This document shows positions 11,499 to 23,619 of a stretch of DNA of 64,000 nucleotides, piece by piece. This stretch comes from Shinisaurus crocodilurus. Its lineage: Eukaryota > Chordata > Lepidosauria > Squamata > Shinisauridae. The first letter of the stretch is position 1. Every line of letters starts with the position of its first letter. The notes beneath the pieces were generated by a model. That model searched no databases. It was given only the letters and a program-made list of their open reading frames with translations, and was not told the DNA's origin. The position numbers and the translations under genes were made by a program. Where the stretch lies: positions 289,514,272-289,578,271 of the forward strand of contig CM037879.1 of assembly GCA_021292165.1 (NCBI GenBank), in the 5' to 3' direction.

Positions 11499-11598
11499 GT
11501 TAAGCGCTATCTATGGAGGCACTTACATGCTGAACAAACCGATTGAAGAGATTGTCATAGAAAATGGCAAAGTGGTTGGAGTGAAATCTGAAGGGGAG
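11499..11598 (+). CDS. GDI2: GDI2 coding exon 7 (residues ~240-273)
   Basis: The acceptor is 'acttcattgacag' and the donor is GTACAG at 11,599. The peptide [20 protein letters not shown] carries Arg240 (completed here), Thr248 and Met250 of the Rab-binding surface, followed by [13 protein letters not shown]. The exon ends in phase 0 on Glu. It is followed directly by exon 8 in frame. Confidence 0.97.
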
Positions 11599-11888
11599 GT
11601 ACAGTGATGCTGCTTTTATTTTTTATCTGCTCAAAACCATTTGCTATCGGTCTTCCTCTTAAGCAAGGATGTGAAAATGGGGCTGGGAGCCACCTTCCAG
11701 TCCTTTGGGCTGTGGGAGCTATCCTGGTCTCCTTTCCCTGGATGCCTTCTGAGATGACAGCCCTGCCATTCTTTGAAGCAGCTTTGTACGTGACGGAAAA
11801 CACTGCTTTCCCTTTCACTGCAACCAATTAATATGGCCACTTGCCTGGAATTTGTCTGTAGAGCTTATTTAATGACCATCATGTAGCA

Positions 11889-12023
11889 CAGTGTTCTCCA
11901 ACCGTGGGTCCCCAGATGTTTTTGGCCTGCAACTCCCAGCATGCCCCAGCCAGCATAGCTGGCTGGGGCATGCTGGGAATTGTAGGCCAAAAACATCTGG
12001 GGACCCACGGTTGGAGAACACTG
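11889..12023. mobile_element. hAT foldback MITE (CAGTGTTCTCCAACC ends)
   Basis: This is a near-perfect 135-base inverted repeat from CAGTGTTCTCCAACC to GGTTGGAGAACACTG, centred on 'ccagcatagctgg'. The flanks (atgtagca / gttagcat) are only partly alike, so the 8-base duplication seen at sister copies has decayed here. It lies in GDI2 intron 7. Confidence 0.85.
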
Positions 12024-12782
12024 GTTAGCATATCCGGCAGATTTGCATGCAGCTGTCCTCTCTGCCCCCCTCCACCCACCCACCCCACAAGTATCCCTTC
12101 CCTACTGCATCCTGACTAAGCTGAAGCCGCTGATAGCATTAGTGGATTGGTAGAAAGGATGGTCCCCTCTCTCGCATTACAAATTGCCTAGAATGATGAA
12201 AAGTGGTAGTTGGGGGTGGTGGTGGAGGAGGTGGTTAGGACTACGGGATGTGTTTCCTATGTGCACGAGGAAAGAAGGGTAGAGTTTGACCACTGTGGCA
12301 GGCCAGTGTTTCTAGACTTAGGAATATGGGAAGCTGCCTTATATTGAGTGTCCATATCTAGTTCACAATGGTCAGCAATGACCGGCAGCGGCTAGCCAGG
12401 GTTTCGGACAGTTTTTCCAGCCCCTTCCTGAAGATGCTAGGTGGCGGCGAGAAGAGCTGTATCCCAAGAAGTGCTGCGGCACCCTCGTTCTTGCCGAAGT
12501 GCTGCTTCATCCTTCCAGCCGCCCATCTCATGGAAAGCAGCTGCCCTGTGTGGCTCTGGGTACTCATGTCCGCTGGCCCAGAAGCAGCAGAAGGCTGAGT
12601 GCATCACTGCAGGCTGGAAATGGCCGTGAAGGGCTAAGGTGCACCACTGACTTCCGAAGGGATGGGGACCGCCATATGGGCCACTCGGTTAGCTTGGCCA
12701 TGTTCAGTATCCTTACTGCAGAGCCCTGGTGCCTTGAGTTAGAAAGCCACCGGTTTTCTAAAGTTGTGCCTCCTCCCTGCAG

Positions 12783-12954
12783 GTTGCCCGCTGCAAGCAG
12801 CTCATTTGTGATCCCAGCTATGTCTCGGAGAGAGTGAAAAAGGTCGGTAAGGTCATCCGGGTCATCTGTATCTTGAGCCACCCCATCAAGAACACAAATG
12901 ATGCCAATTCATGCCAGATCATCATTCCTCAGAACCAGGTTAACAGGAAATCAG
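12783..12954 (+). CDS. GDI2: GDI2 coding exon 8 (residues ~274-331)
   Basis: The acceptor is 'gcctcctccctgcag' and the donor is GTAAAT at 12,955. The peptide starts [20 protein letters not shown] and ends in the invariant block [15 protein letters not shown]. It includes the [17 protein letters not shown] segment typical of GDI proteins. It ends on the first base of the Asp codon completed in exon 9. Confidence 0.97.
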
Positions 12955-13671
12955 GTAAATTTGGAAGGATGGTCAGTTTTCTGGATGCATACAGCACCCC
13001 AAACTATCCTCATCAGAACTCTTCTTTATGTTTCATGTCATAGATGAGTGACCCAAACCTGAACTTGCACTAGTGTGTTTTCCTTGTAAATGGAAGGGTA
13101 GTCTTGGATTTAGTGGAAACTATTTCTAGTGCTGATTGACAGACATAGTGTAGAACAATTTAGCTTCCTGGAGGGAAGTAGTGAACTTACCAGGTACACT
13201 TTTTGCCAGTTCAGTGACCAAGGTAGCTGAGACCTGTTGAGATGCACCTACTTCTATAGAGGAGCCAAGTTCACGTCCTTGTCCCTATCAGTTTGCAGCA
13301 CTTTTGTGGCTAGCAAATGGATTTTGCAGAAATTGATGGAAGAAATTCTCCTAAGCCTATGCCTGTTCCTTGGGGTTCTGCCTAAGCGCTGGGCAACCTT
13401 GTATTCTTGGATTCCTTTTTGTACAGCATGATTTCAAGTCACACTCAGGTTCTGGATCTGCACTTCTGAGTCACAGCATTAATGTCTTGGTGTCCTAGGG
13501 TACCACTTCTGTACTAGGATGTAGTATGAAACAAGGCTTTACATTACTTGATAAAGTCGCTCAGAACAGTCTAGATTTGGGGATGTAAGTGGAGCAGCTC
13601 TTTATGGGCCTGGTTTGGATCCTGCTAGCTGCTTCAGTGCAGTTGCTGGTGCTCAGAAGTGTCCTCTTACG

Positions 13672-13818
13672 TAGGAGTAGGTAACGTGGTGCCCTCCAGA
13701 TGTTTTAGATTATGATTCCCATAAGCCCTAGCCAGCATGGCCAATGGCCAGGGATTGTGGGAGGTACAGTCATCCAAAACATCTAGAATGCCCCAGGTTG
13801 CCTCCCCCGCCCTAATAG
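13672..13818. repeat. Old diverged foldback element
   Basis: An imperfect inverted repeat: 'gtaacgtggtgccctccaga' and 'tgtttta' on the left, and 'aaaacatctagaatgcccca' and 'ggttgcct' on the right, around a 'gccagcatggccaatggcc' centre. It resembles the hAT foldbacks listed elsewhere but is far more diverged, and no clean duplication is visible. Confidence 0.45.
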
Positions 13819-13997
13819 GTGCCCTTCCTGTGGGCATCCCGCACTTGAGCCAGGGCCTCTGGCCAGCAACCACCCAGCACCACAGTGTTCAAAGCTTGGG
13901 CTGTGGTGTATGTCTACTTGTGCTCAAATCTTAATCCAGTTTGGACTGGGACAGGAGAAGTGATGGTCTCTGACTTGAGCTGCTAACTCTTTTTTAG

Positions 13998-14142
13998 ACA
14001 TCTACGTCTGCATGATCTCATCCGCGCACAATGTGGCAGCACAAGGGAAGTACATTGCCATTGTGAGCACTACTGTGGAGACGAACGACCCAGAAAAGGA
14101 AATCAAACCTGCCTTGGAGCTCCTCGAACCCATTGAGCAGAA
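13998..14142 (+). CDS. GDI2: GDI2 coding exon 9 (residues ~331-379)
   Basis: The acceptor is 'actcttttttag' and the donor is GTAAGG at 14,143. The peptide runs from [20 protein letters not shown] through [14 protein letters not shown] to ELLEPIEQ. It encodes the conserved core of the C-terminal half of the GDI fold. Ser replaces the usual Phe/Tyr before [12 protein letters not shown], a tolerated position. Confidence 0.97.
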
Positions 14143-14939
14143 GTAAGGCTGCCTGCAGGAGCTGCTGTATGCAGTTGCTCCAGTCTTGTTGTCTTCGCCT
14201 CCACCATGCTAGGGGCAGGACATCCACACACATACCATACCGACCGGAGTTCCTCTCATGGCATAACTAACTGAGCATCTACATTCTAGGCTCCGTCGGC
14301 GTGAGGCCACTGAAATGTTTGTGTGGAGCGTGTGTGTCCGCAAAAGCATGACGCCCGGGATGGTCTTTGGAACTAGTGTTCATTATGAAGCTCTTGGCAC
14401 AACAAGCGCTATATCACTTCTAATAGCCATGTATTATTCAACTTTGCTGATAGAAACGGAAGTCGAGAAAGGAACTCGGGAGGAGGGGCATCAGCACATG
14501 CTTTCCCATGTGGAGATCCTCTTTGGTGTAGGAAAATGTGTGTCGGTTGTGTGCAGCCGCGTTCCAAGGCATGCACTTTGCAGCAAAGGACACGTGTGGA
14601 GCCTCCCTTCCACTGAGCCCAGACCACTACACTGGTCCATCTGGGCCAATATCGCCTACTTTAACTGGCCGTTCTTAAACCTCCTAAGTCTCTTCCCAGC
14701 CCTACTGCCAGGCTGGCTCCTGCCACTGGGGATGCTGAGTATTGGACCTGGAGGCTTTCTTCATGCAAAGCAGAAAGCAGGAGTGCTGCCACTGAACATA
14801 AGGGCTTGCTTATGTTTTTCCCACATGGGAGAAACGTGATTCCAATCCCTGCCCTGACAAGAGTAGTTTCACGTGAGTCTGCCAACTGTACTGCGTCTTA
14901 AAACGTTTCTAAACTGATTTTTTTTAACATTCTTCCTAG

Positions 14940-14994
14940 GTTTGTTAGTGTCTGTGATCTGTTTGCACCAACTGACCTGGGCAGAGAGAGCCAG
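14940..14994 (+). CDS. GDI2: GDI2 coding exon 10 (residues ~379-398)
   Basis: A small 55-base exon with a strong T-rich acceptor ('tttttttaacattcttcctag') and donor GTTTGT at 14,995. It encodes KFVSVCDLFAPTDLGRESQ (the first Lys is completed here). The intron that follows is only 94 bases. The donor has T at +3 (GTTTGT), weaker than its neighbours. Confidence 0.95.
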
Positions 14995-15088
14995 GTTTGT
15001 ATGAATCGAGAGGCATGTGAACTCTTTCTGGTCGGGTGGGAAAGGTGAGGTTATGGAAGTAAACCCCTCGGGTTTTGGTTTTTTCCAG

Positions 15089-15244
15089 ATCTTTATTTCC
15101 CGCACCTATGATGCAACCACCCATTTCGAGACGACGTGTGATGACATCAAGGACATTTACAAGAGGATGATGGGATCAGAGTTTGACTTCGAAGAGATGA
15201 AACGGAAGAAGAACGATATCTATGGAGAGGACGACCTGCAGTAA
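15089..15244 (+). CDS. GDI2: GDI2 terminal coding exon 11
   Basis: The acceptor is 'tggttttttccag'. The peptide begins [20 protein letters not shown] and ends [15 protein letters not shown], followed by TAA at 15,242-15,244. Human GDI2 stops at NDIYGED, so this copy has three extra C-terminal residues (DLQ). The predicted full protein is about 448 residues against 445 in human. Confidence 0.97.
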   Translation: MFISRTYDATTHFETTCDDIKDIYKRMMGSEFDFEEMKRKKNDIYGEDDLQ

Positions 15245-15955
15245 TGGTGCTTTTAAATCTTAACTTAGATCTCAATTGGCTGGTGTCCGTGTTTATGCAC
15301 AGAGGAACTTAAGTGAGCACCGTATGAAGTTCAATATTGTAAGGCCTGCTTTTTGTAATCATATCTCTGACATTGAAAGAGTCCTGCACTGGTAAAACGC
15401 TCCTCCCCTCTTTGGATATAATCATGTGTTAATTATTCTTTAAACAAGGTTGCTGTGTCAAAATGGGTGGGAACTGACGCTCTTGACTTCTAACTTGCTA
15501 ACTTGACGTAAGGATAAGCAGACATTAAATTTCTCTCGGCTGAGTGAGCTGCGGAGGGCACAAGCCAAACCCCCGCCCCCCCATAATACCTGTGTCACCT
15601 TTATCTGAAACCTTGTAGCCCTCTGTGGGTCTACGATTCAGTGAAAGTGACCGGTGCCCTCCTGTCCATCTTTTGTCTTTAGACCATGCCCCCTCCATCC
15701 GGTGGGCGGCCCTCATCCCAAGCAGCCTCTTCCCATCTAGTCTTAACTTCGTGGTGAGCTGCGTTACGGCCAAAGCCCACAGCAACTGTAGCCACATGGC
15801 AGGGTTTCACCCAGTTTCACCCAGTGCTCCTCCTCCTCCCCCCTAAGCCCCCCTACTAAAAGCTTCTCAAACCGTTTACATCTGTTGGGACACAACTGCG
15901 CCGCAAGGCTTTTTGTGTTTTAAAAGCGATACTAATAAAAAAAAAAAAAACTTCG
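15245..15955 (+). other. GDI2: GDI2 3' untranslated region (approximate)
   Basis: Unique sequence follows the stop codon. It contains ATTAAA at 15,524-15,529 and AATAAA at 15,934-15,939, the latter running into an A tract. Either could direct polyadenylation; the second gives a UTR of about 700 bases. The exact cleavage site cannot be set from sequence alone. Confidence 0.55.
15934..15939 (+). promoter_or_regulatory. GDI2: Candidate polyadenylation signal of GDI2
   Basis: A canonical AATAAA hexamer about 690 bases past the GDI2 stop, directly upstream of a run of A. The A run could be genomic, so the signal is plausible but not proven. Confidence 0.45.
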
Positions 15956-18900
15956 TGCAAGAACGAAACTCCGAAGCAGGCAAGGTGTGTGCAAGTATCT
16001 TTTATTTTCTTCCTGTACCTCGTCTGGCTTCTCGGGTGGACCAAACTGCACTGCAGTATTGATTTGACGGAGCCCGGGGTTCTGTCTGGCAAGGCTCCAG
16101 ATGACTTCTGTACTGCCAAGTAAAGCCAACTTCTGGAAACGAGTTCCGTGCTGTGGTCTGATTCACTCTTAATCCACCTAGTCTGCTTGCATGGCTGTAG
16201 ATGGGGAAGGAGCTGCAGCCGTGGGTGGCATCCACTGGCTGTAGTAGACTTCAGCCCAAGATTTCACGTTGGTTCTCTAGAGGTGAGGGGCCAGGTGGGA
16301 GAGAGCAAGGCTGGCGTGCCTCCCCCTGCGGGTTTTGGGTACTCATGAGTTGTGGCCACCTCCTGCCCCTTGGCAGAATCTCAAACTCTTGAGAAAATAT
16401 GAAAGAGTGCCCTGCCGCTGCCTAAGTATTGTTGTGGCAATGTCTGGCTCCCCCCTTGGAAGTCCCAGGGGAAACCAGTGATGTCCAGGTAAATCATCAC
16501 CACCACCTCCCCCCCCCCCCGCCCCCGGTGTGCAAAAGCTGCTTGTCCAGCTGCGGCTGTTCGGAAGCAGAGCTGGTAATGGCAGAATCCTCATGACCAA
16601 GAGCAGAGGGCAAGGCAAGCTGGTCTCTCTGTGGGAGCATTCTCTTTTGGAGGTCGGCACAGGCAGAGGAAGTTCTATATCCATGGAGCTTCCTCTGATG
16701 CACAGTACAGTTTGGTGTTAACGTGTTGACTTCTCCTCTCGAGCAATTCTGGCCCTTTGCATAAGCATATACAGTGCAGCGCTGCAATAGTTCCTATACA
16801 ATAAGTTGGAAGGGGCCCAGGACTCTGGCCTCCATATATTGGCAACATCTGTGTCCCCATCATCGGCCTGTGCAAGGCAGACACCAGTGTACTCAAAGTG
16901 GAGAGCAGCTGCACTGCAGGAAAGCTGTTTGCACAGCAAGTTCCTTCAGATGACTCATGCAAGTGAGCCAACTGCATTAGGCCAGAGGAAGGCACCAAAC
17001 TAACCACCTTCCTAGATTAAATACTGAATTTTGTTTTTTGAGGGGTGAGCAAAGGTCAGCCAGGCACACTAAAGAAACCTTAGTGGGTACAATTGTACAG
17101 CATCCAGCTCCTGGTTCTAAACGTGGCTGTCCCTGATGCTTCAGGAGGGTGAAAGAACTAGAACTAGAAAGAAAGAACTAGAACTGTGCGCTTATCCCTA
17201 CATCTGTCCAACTCAGTCTTGGGTCCAGCAATGTTTGGTCTTACAAGTGTGCCAGGGAAGTTGCTTCAGGATCATGCTGAACGAATTAGGAGCATGTGAA
17301 TAATTGTGTGTGGTTGGGAGGGAAGGAGATAAAAGAATTGGGAGACTCGCCCTATAGCAGTCATGCGATTGTGCTGAGCTCTGCCGTCAGATGCGTTGCT
17401 CGCTGCTCACACAGGTAGACTGAGGTGCAGCACTAGGTGAGTGACGGGCTCCTCTAGCCTAAAACCAGAGTGTGTGTGTGTAGGGAGTGGTATCTTGTAT
17501 TCTCTATGGGAGCATGTATTGGGGAAGTGGGAGTTGAAGGATGCATACCTTAGCACTACTTTAGTATGCTTTCATCTGAGAAGGGGACAGAGGTTCTAAT
17601 ACCTAAAAGAATCGGAGGGTGGGGGGAATAATTAAGAGTGGTAAAAGTACTATTCATCAGTTTCTAGATTTTTTTGACTTCAGCAGAGATGGAGCCCTTA
17701 CAAGTGGGTGGAGATTAGGATTTATTTGTATGGTGTTTTGAGAACAGCTTCCAACATATTCCTCCCCCCACCCACCTGAAACCAATGGTCCCCAACCCTC
17801 CTTATTCCATACTACATCCCTGTCAGAGCTTTTACAGTTACATAAATTTCTGCCATACCTGTTAATATATAGTTAATGTTCTGTTCTTGGGAGTCTTGAA
17901 CATGGGACCCATGGGCACCAGTGTGCCCACAGATGCATCTTCAGTTACTTTTTAACTTAAAAAACCAAAACGTTGGGTTCAAAAGAGTGGCTTTGTGTTT
18001 TGGACAGACCCCACCTATGCCTTGTATTTAGGTTTTTGGGCAAGTTGCTTTTCCTTTAGTCTCGCTGGTTTGCCTTCTGGGAAATGAGTGTTTTGTGACC
18101 AGCTGTGCCCACTGTGGCACCCATTTTATGAATATGCAAGCTTCCCCCGTAGCAGCAATTTGGTGAGTGCCCATGGCACTCTCAAAATTCCAAATATGCT
18201 CACCAACCCAAAGAGGTTATGGAGCCCTGTCCTATTCTAACTTTGCTTTGTTTAATGTGCAATTTATAGCTGCTTCTGCTAATAGCAGCCTGCAATCCAA
18301 TGTGTTCCTGGCTTATTTTTCCCTTCTAGACATCCTCTTAGCAGTCTGGACACATTTTAAGGGTACGTGTATGCTACCAGTTTTATACTAGTAGGGAGCA
18401 AGTTAGCTGCCATTATCTCTTACAAAGAATTATGGAAATTGTAGGTTAGTGTGGGAGTTGAGAATTCCATGAAGAGATTTGTCATACGTTTCCAGGGTCA
18501 CTCGCCAAGAAGAAGTTACAGCTTGCGCTGTCTCTGAGACCAGTTTAAGCAATCTAGTTCTTTAGTTCCTCTTTTGGAGCCCAGCGTCGAGTATCTTGCC
18601 TTCTGCAAGAATCATACTTGCCGAATAGGCAAACACTGGGCTGTGCTCCAGTCAAGAGCCTACCTGTGGAGCTAGGATACTCGGCATGCTAGCACTGGAG
18701 GGGGGCGTAGGTGTTACCTAAACATTTTGTGTGACCCTTGAAGTCTATTTTGGATAACTGAAGTCCAAGCTTTTCCTTTCATCTTGAACTTTGGGAGGTC
18801 AGGGATGCCCATCTTACAAAACAGCAACAACCTGATGCAAAGAAGGGGCCCGAGAAAATCTTCCAAGATGTGAAGTAGACTTAACAGGTAATCTGCAGAG

Positions 18901-20535
18901 GTTGCCATCCGTGTAGAGTTAACTGGAGTCCTAGCCTCAGATGCCAAGCAGAAAGTAGTGGGGTGCATTATAGCACACATGCTTGAGTTTTTTCCCCCCT
19001 AACATCCCAAAATAGCCGGGGGGGGGGGTCCCTGCCCTAAAAAAAAAAGTACTTCTGCCAATGGAACAAAGGAAACAGTAAGGAAGGCTAAGTATGCAAA
19101 TAAATGGGGGTTGGCCTAGTTGTGCGGCAGATCAGAGGCTACAGTTCTGCCCTCTGCATGAAAAAATCCCAGTAAGTGTGGATTGTAAGCCCACATTTCT
19201 TTAAGTGTTTGTCCTTTGTAAAAATGGCCCATCACTCCTATGCACTGGATGGTTTAGTGAGGATTGGCCAGAGCCCTGAAAAGATGATCAAGCTTGACTG
19301 TCTACAGCAGGGGTGGTGCAGCTGCCCCCCCCCGGGGGGGGGCTGTTTCCCTACCTGTAGTGGGTGGGGCCAGTCACACTCCCCCCCCCCCATCCATCCA
19401 TTTCTGTTTCTATTCCCCCACCCAATAATTAGGCTTTAGAGAAGGACTCAAACTCCTCTTGGTGTAATGGGAAAAGGCAGCACTAAAAGGCAGTTTGGTA
19501 CACCAAATTAAGGGAAACCGATTCTGGTTTAACCATGTATACTAGAAACACAGCAAGTGGTGAATTTACAGGCCTTACTACTTCACTCCAAGGCAACATT
19601 CGTATTTATTTGAACTTGGAACCCATCCAATTTAGCCTAACAGCCTTCCCTAATCCGGTGCCCCCTGTTCCCATCAGAAACAGGCCTGACCTGTTACTGG
19701 TTAAAACCTTAAACTCGGGGGAGATGAGATCTCGGTGCTAGCGCACAGGCTCAGCCTGTATGAGGGCCAAGCTTCCCTCCCCGATTTCTCCAGTAAAAAG
19801 GTTTGCAGCGGACTGGGTGTGACTGCCAGTGAGGCCCATCAGCATATTTAGGGCAATACTGTCTGACTCTGTATAAAGCAGCATTGTAACTTTTATACTG
19901 CTTACAAAAGAGAGAGGCTTAGCTTGTGGCAGGTGTCCAGGGAAATTTGAAGGGTAGTTCCCAGTATACTGCTGCCTACCTAATTTCACACATGCTCTTA
20001 TTCACACACTTACACACTTGTGTTTCCAACGGATCTTTACGGTCATGCTAGAACACGGTGGAGAGTCACACTGTTTACAGCTGCCTCGATTGGTTGAAAA
20101 TGGAGACTGCATGAGCAGGTACCAGAGCGGATGCTCATAAGATAGTTACACTTACGTTCCCAAGTGTGGCTGAATCCACAGATGGGTATATGGACATGTA
20201 CGATTTTGGCAGGCTGGTTTTCAGTCTTGTTTCCTCATAACCCCTACTCTAGAACTTACCTTTTTCACAGCTGCTGCACACACAGTTAACATTTTCATGA
20301 AGCTATTTAGCACGCAACCTTTCCTGGTTAGTCAAAGCCAGCCCTGACCCCATCAGTGTACAGGTGAAGTTAAGGATTTTTTTTTTTTAAACTCGCTGCA
20401 TAATTTTACAGTTCCATCGCCCCACATTTGCCATTTTGTTGCCCATTCCCCTGGTTTTGGAGTCTATGGGTGTTTCCACCATCCTGAATAATTTGACAGT
20501 CTACACCAAGTCGGGCTAACAATTTTTTAGTCAGC
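15956..20535. other. Intergenic region between convergent GDI2 and TASOR2
   Basis: No gene is recognised on either strand. The sequence is mostly unique, with homopolymer runs (C tract at 16,508-16,524, G tract at 19,017-19,029, C tracts near 19,325 and 19,380) and a remnant beginning 'cagcaggggtggtgcagctg' at ~19,306 that resembles the end of a hAT-like element. Short frames of 60-110 codons are spurious: no conserved motif, no splice support. Confidence 0.5.
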
Positions 20536-20541
20536 TTTATT
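20536..20541 (-). promoter_or_regulatory. TASOR2: Candidate distal polyadenylation signal for TASOR2
   Basis: AATAAA on the minus strand (TTTATT on +). Two more copies lie at 20,606-20,611 and 20,635-20,640 in the same AT-rich, repeat-free stretch (20,540-21,230), which has the look of a 3' untranslated region. Whether TASOR2 transcripts reach this far is not shown by the sequence. Confidence 0.35.
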
Positions 20542-21636
20542 TATAAAGATTAGTTACAAAAAAAAGTCTCCAAAGAGATGCACAAGGTATCTTACAAGGT
20601 TTACTTTTATTAGTGCTGCAATTTAGTGAAACCCTTTATTGCAATACCATAAATAGACTGTCAAAATGAAGGAAGCCTAATTCAAACCATGCTATCTACA
20701 AATGGGGGAAATATTCATTACTAGTTAATAATACCCATCAGCAAAAGAAAAACTTGAAAGGTAACGTTCATTGCACAGTAACATCAAATATTTGTTTTGA
20801 TGTCCAAAAAAACTTCCGGACCCTAAGATGCTTGAGATTCAAGTACAATAGTCACAATCCACTAGGGAATCATCCTTCACAAGCTCTGCTAAAACGATTG
20901 GGAGCTGTACAAAAGCATGGTAACATAGCTTGAGTAAGAAAACTTCCAGTTGGATTGAGCTCATTATGTACCTTGTCTGAAAACCTGGCTTAAATAGACT
21001 GATTCCTAAACCTTCAAGTAAACAGGCTTATTTTTTCCTATGATAGTTCTATTTAGCTTCACAATCAGATACATAAAATGCTTTCTTCCATTCAAGACAA
21101 TTGGTAACATAAAAATATGTTTTCCTTATGAGGTTCCACATTGTGGTTAAATAAAGAGAAGTCTTTGCTGCAGCTCCTAAATAAAACGGCTACCGTTCTA
21201 TTCAAGGAAAGAGTGGAAATAAAAAAAAAAAAATCCCATTGTGGCTGCATGTGCAGCTTTTATTGTGCATGTCTGGGAATGGGGTGAGGGGGGAATAATG
21301 TGTCTCCCAAGGATTTTAAGAAAGAAAACAGAAGAGGTTTGTTCTGTGTTCAGAGGGTCAGAAAGGCATCCATCGTGGATATCTGAAATAAAGGGAAACC
21401 AGCCACTGTTAGGACCACTCAAGGTATTCTGAAGCTGCAAAAAGGAAGACAAAAGTGGTGAACATCTAACTGCTACAGGTCTGGAAGGAGAGGCTGCAAA
21501 AAAATTCACTGCCCAACATGTTTCCACAGCATGCTGCCTTCTAGAGCAGGGGTGGGCAACGTGTGGCCCTCCAGATATTTTGGCCTACAACTCCCATCAT
21601 CCCTCCCCATTGGCTAAGCTGGCTAGAGGTGAGAGT

Positions 21637-22840
21637 TAAGAACATAAGAGCCATGCTGGATCAGACCAAAGGTCCACCTAGTCCAGCATTCTGTTCACAC
21701 ACTGGCCAACCAGCTGTCCATGGGATCCCACAAGCAGGACAGGAGTGCAACAGCACCCTCCCACCCATGTTCCCCAGCAACTGGAGTACTTAGGCATGCT
21801 GCCTCTTATACTGGAGGAGACATATAGCCATCAGGTCTAGTAGCCACCAATGGCCTTCTCCCTGAATTTGTCCAATCCCCCCTTAAAAGCCCTCCAAATT
21901 GGCCATCACGACATCTTGTGGAAGTGAATTCCATAGTTTATGCACTGTGTGAATCTCCACGCCATGCATAATTTTGTACACCTGTATCATGTCTCCCCTT
22001 ACTCGCCCTTTTTTCCAAGCCAAACAATCATAGCGGTTGTAACCTTTCCTCATAGGGGAGTCGCTCCAGCCCAGGGCTCTCCAACTTTGGGTCCCCAGAT
22101 GTTGCTGGACTACAGCTCCCAGAATCCCTTGCCATTAGCCATGCTGGCTGGGTATGCTGGGAGCTGTAGGCCAGCAACATCTGGGGACCCAAGGTTGGAG
22201 AGCCCTGCTCCAGCCCTTTGATCATTTTAGTTGCCCTTTTCTGCACTTTCTCCAACTCTACGATATCTTTTTAGGTGCAGTGACCAGAACTGTACACAGT
22301 ATTCTAAGTGCAGTCACACCATAGATTTGTTTAAGGGCAGTATGATACTGGCAGTTTTATTTTCAATTCCTAATTACGCCCAACATGGAGTTTGCCTTTT
22401 TCAAAGCCAGCTACGCAGTGAGTTGACATTTTCATTGAGCTGTCCACCACAACCCCAAGATCTCTCTTGGTCAGTCATTGCTACTCAGATCCCATCAGAT
22501 TATACTTGGAAGCTGGGATTTTTCACCACACCATGCATCACTTTACACTTGCTTACGCTGAACTGCATTTGCCTTTTTGATGCCCATTCTCCCAGTTTGC
22601 AGAGATCCTTTTGGAGCTCCTCCCAATCCCTTTTTGTTTTACCCACCCAAAATAATTTGGTATCATCGGCAAACTTGGTTATGAATAAGTGGAAAAGCAT
22701 TGGTCCCAATACAGACCCCCACTGTTTACATCCCTCAATTGGGAGAATTTACCCTTTATTCCTACTCTGCTTTCTGTTCTTTAACTAGTTACTGATCCAT
22801 AAGAGGACCTCCCCTCTTATTCCATGACTGCTATGTTTGC
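21637..22840 (-). repeat. CR1 LINE fragment, interrupted by a hAT foldback
   Basis: The + strand left edge shows the typical 3'-end phrase 'agccatgctggatcagacc' and 'tccagcattctgttcacaca'. On the minus strand, the right part still reads reverse-transcriptase tail sequence (KFADDTKLFWVGKT near 22,630-22,680, then the region around the KLGEWA motif). The frame is broken. A foldback at 22,072-22,207 splits it. Confidence 0.85.
22072..22207. mobile_element. hAT foldback MITE with perfect 8-base duplication CTCCAGCC
   Basis: The ends CAGGGCTCTCCAACTTTGGG and its inverse enclose a near-palindrome of 136 bases. CTCCAGCC lies on both sides (22,064-22,071 and 22,208-22,215). It is nested inside a CR1 copy, so it is younger than that copy. 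Confidence 0.93.
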
Positions 22841-23619
22841 TCAGGAATCTTTGGTGAGGGACTTATTCACAACTTGTCCACTCCTGCAATCGAGTGAGAA
22901 ATTCTGCCATTCCAACAGGCGTTTCTCCTCTGAATTCATCCCCACAGCATGTTTCTCAGAATTGTACCCAACCAGAAAAGCTGGAATTAGTTCCTAAATT
23001 CTACAAATGGCCTAGCATTGGTTTTCAGAACAATCCTGGGGCGTACACTTTGGTCTGACCACCAAACACCATTTTCAAGGACAATTTCCATTTCACCGAA
23101 AGCTCCAGCAGCATTTCCTGATGGTCAAAGACGACTGGCAGCCTATGCTGCCTCCTGCCCCGCAAACATTTCCTCTTCACCGGAACATCTACAGTCTGGG
23201 TAGAAACTGGTTGGGCCAGAGACGGATCTCAAATCACTTTTGGCTTTTGATGCTTCCAAAGGGAGAGGAGCCTTTGCTCCTTTGGTCCAAGCATGCCTTG
23301 CTGCCGGTTCAGATCATTCTGCGCTAGGCACGGTCTAATCTTAAATCTACGAGACCCCTCTTCCATTCCAACTTAAGACTAAAGGTGGGGACTTCCACAC
23401 TGTTCAGCATGGTCCCCTCTGCTTTTTTTGGGTGGTGGTGGCGGCGGGGTTGCCTGATATCCAACCTGAAGATGATGAGCTTTGGTGAACTCCGTTTCAG
23501 AGGACAAACATGCATACGTTCACAGGTCACGAAATCAGCTCTGGAATCTTGCCTCAAGAGCATCCAGGGCCAATTTTGTTAAGAAGGAGGTGCATGCAGG
23601 CCTACAGCTGCAAAACAGG

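Noticed and set aside
14315..14839. 174-codon plus-strand frame in a GDI2 intron, after an apparent 'cattctag' acceptor
   Set aside because: No recognisable motif, and adding it would break the known GDI2 exon 9 to exon 10 junction (EQ-KFVS).
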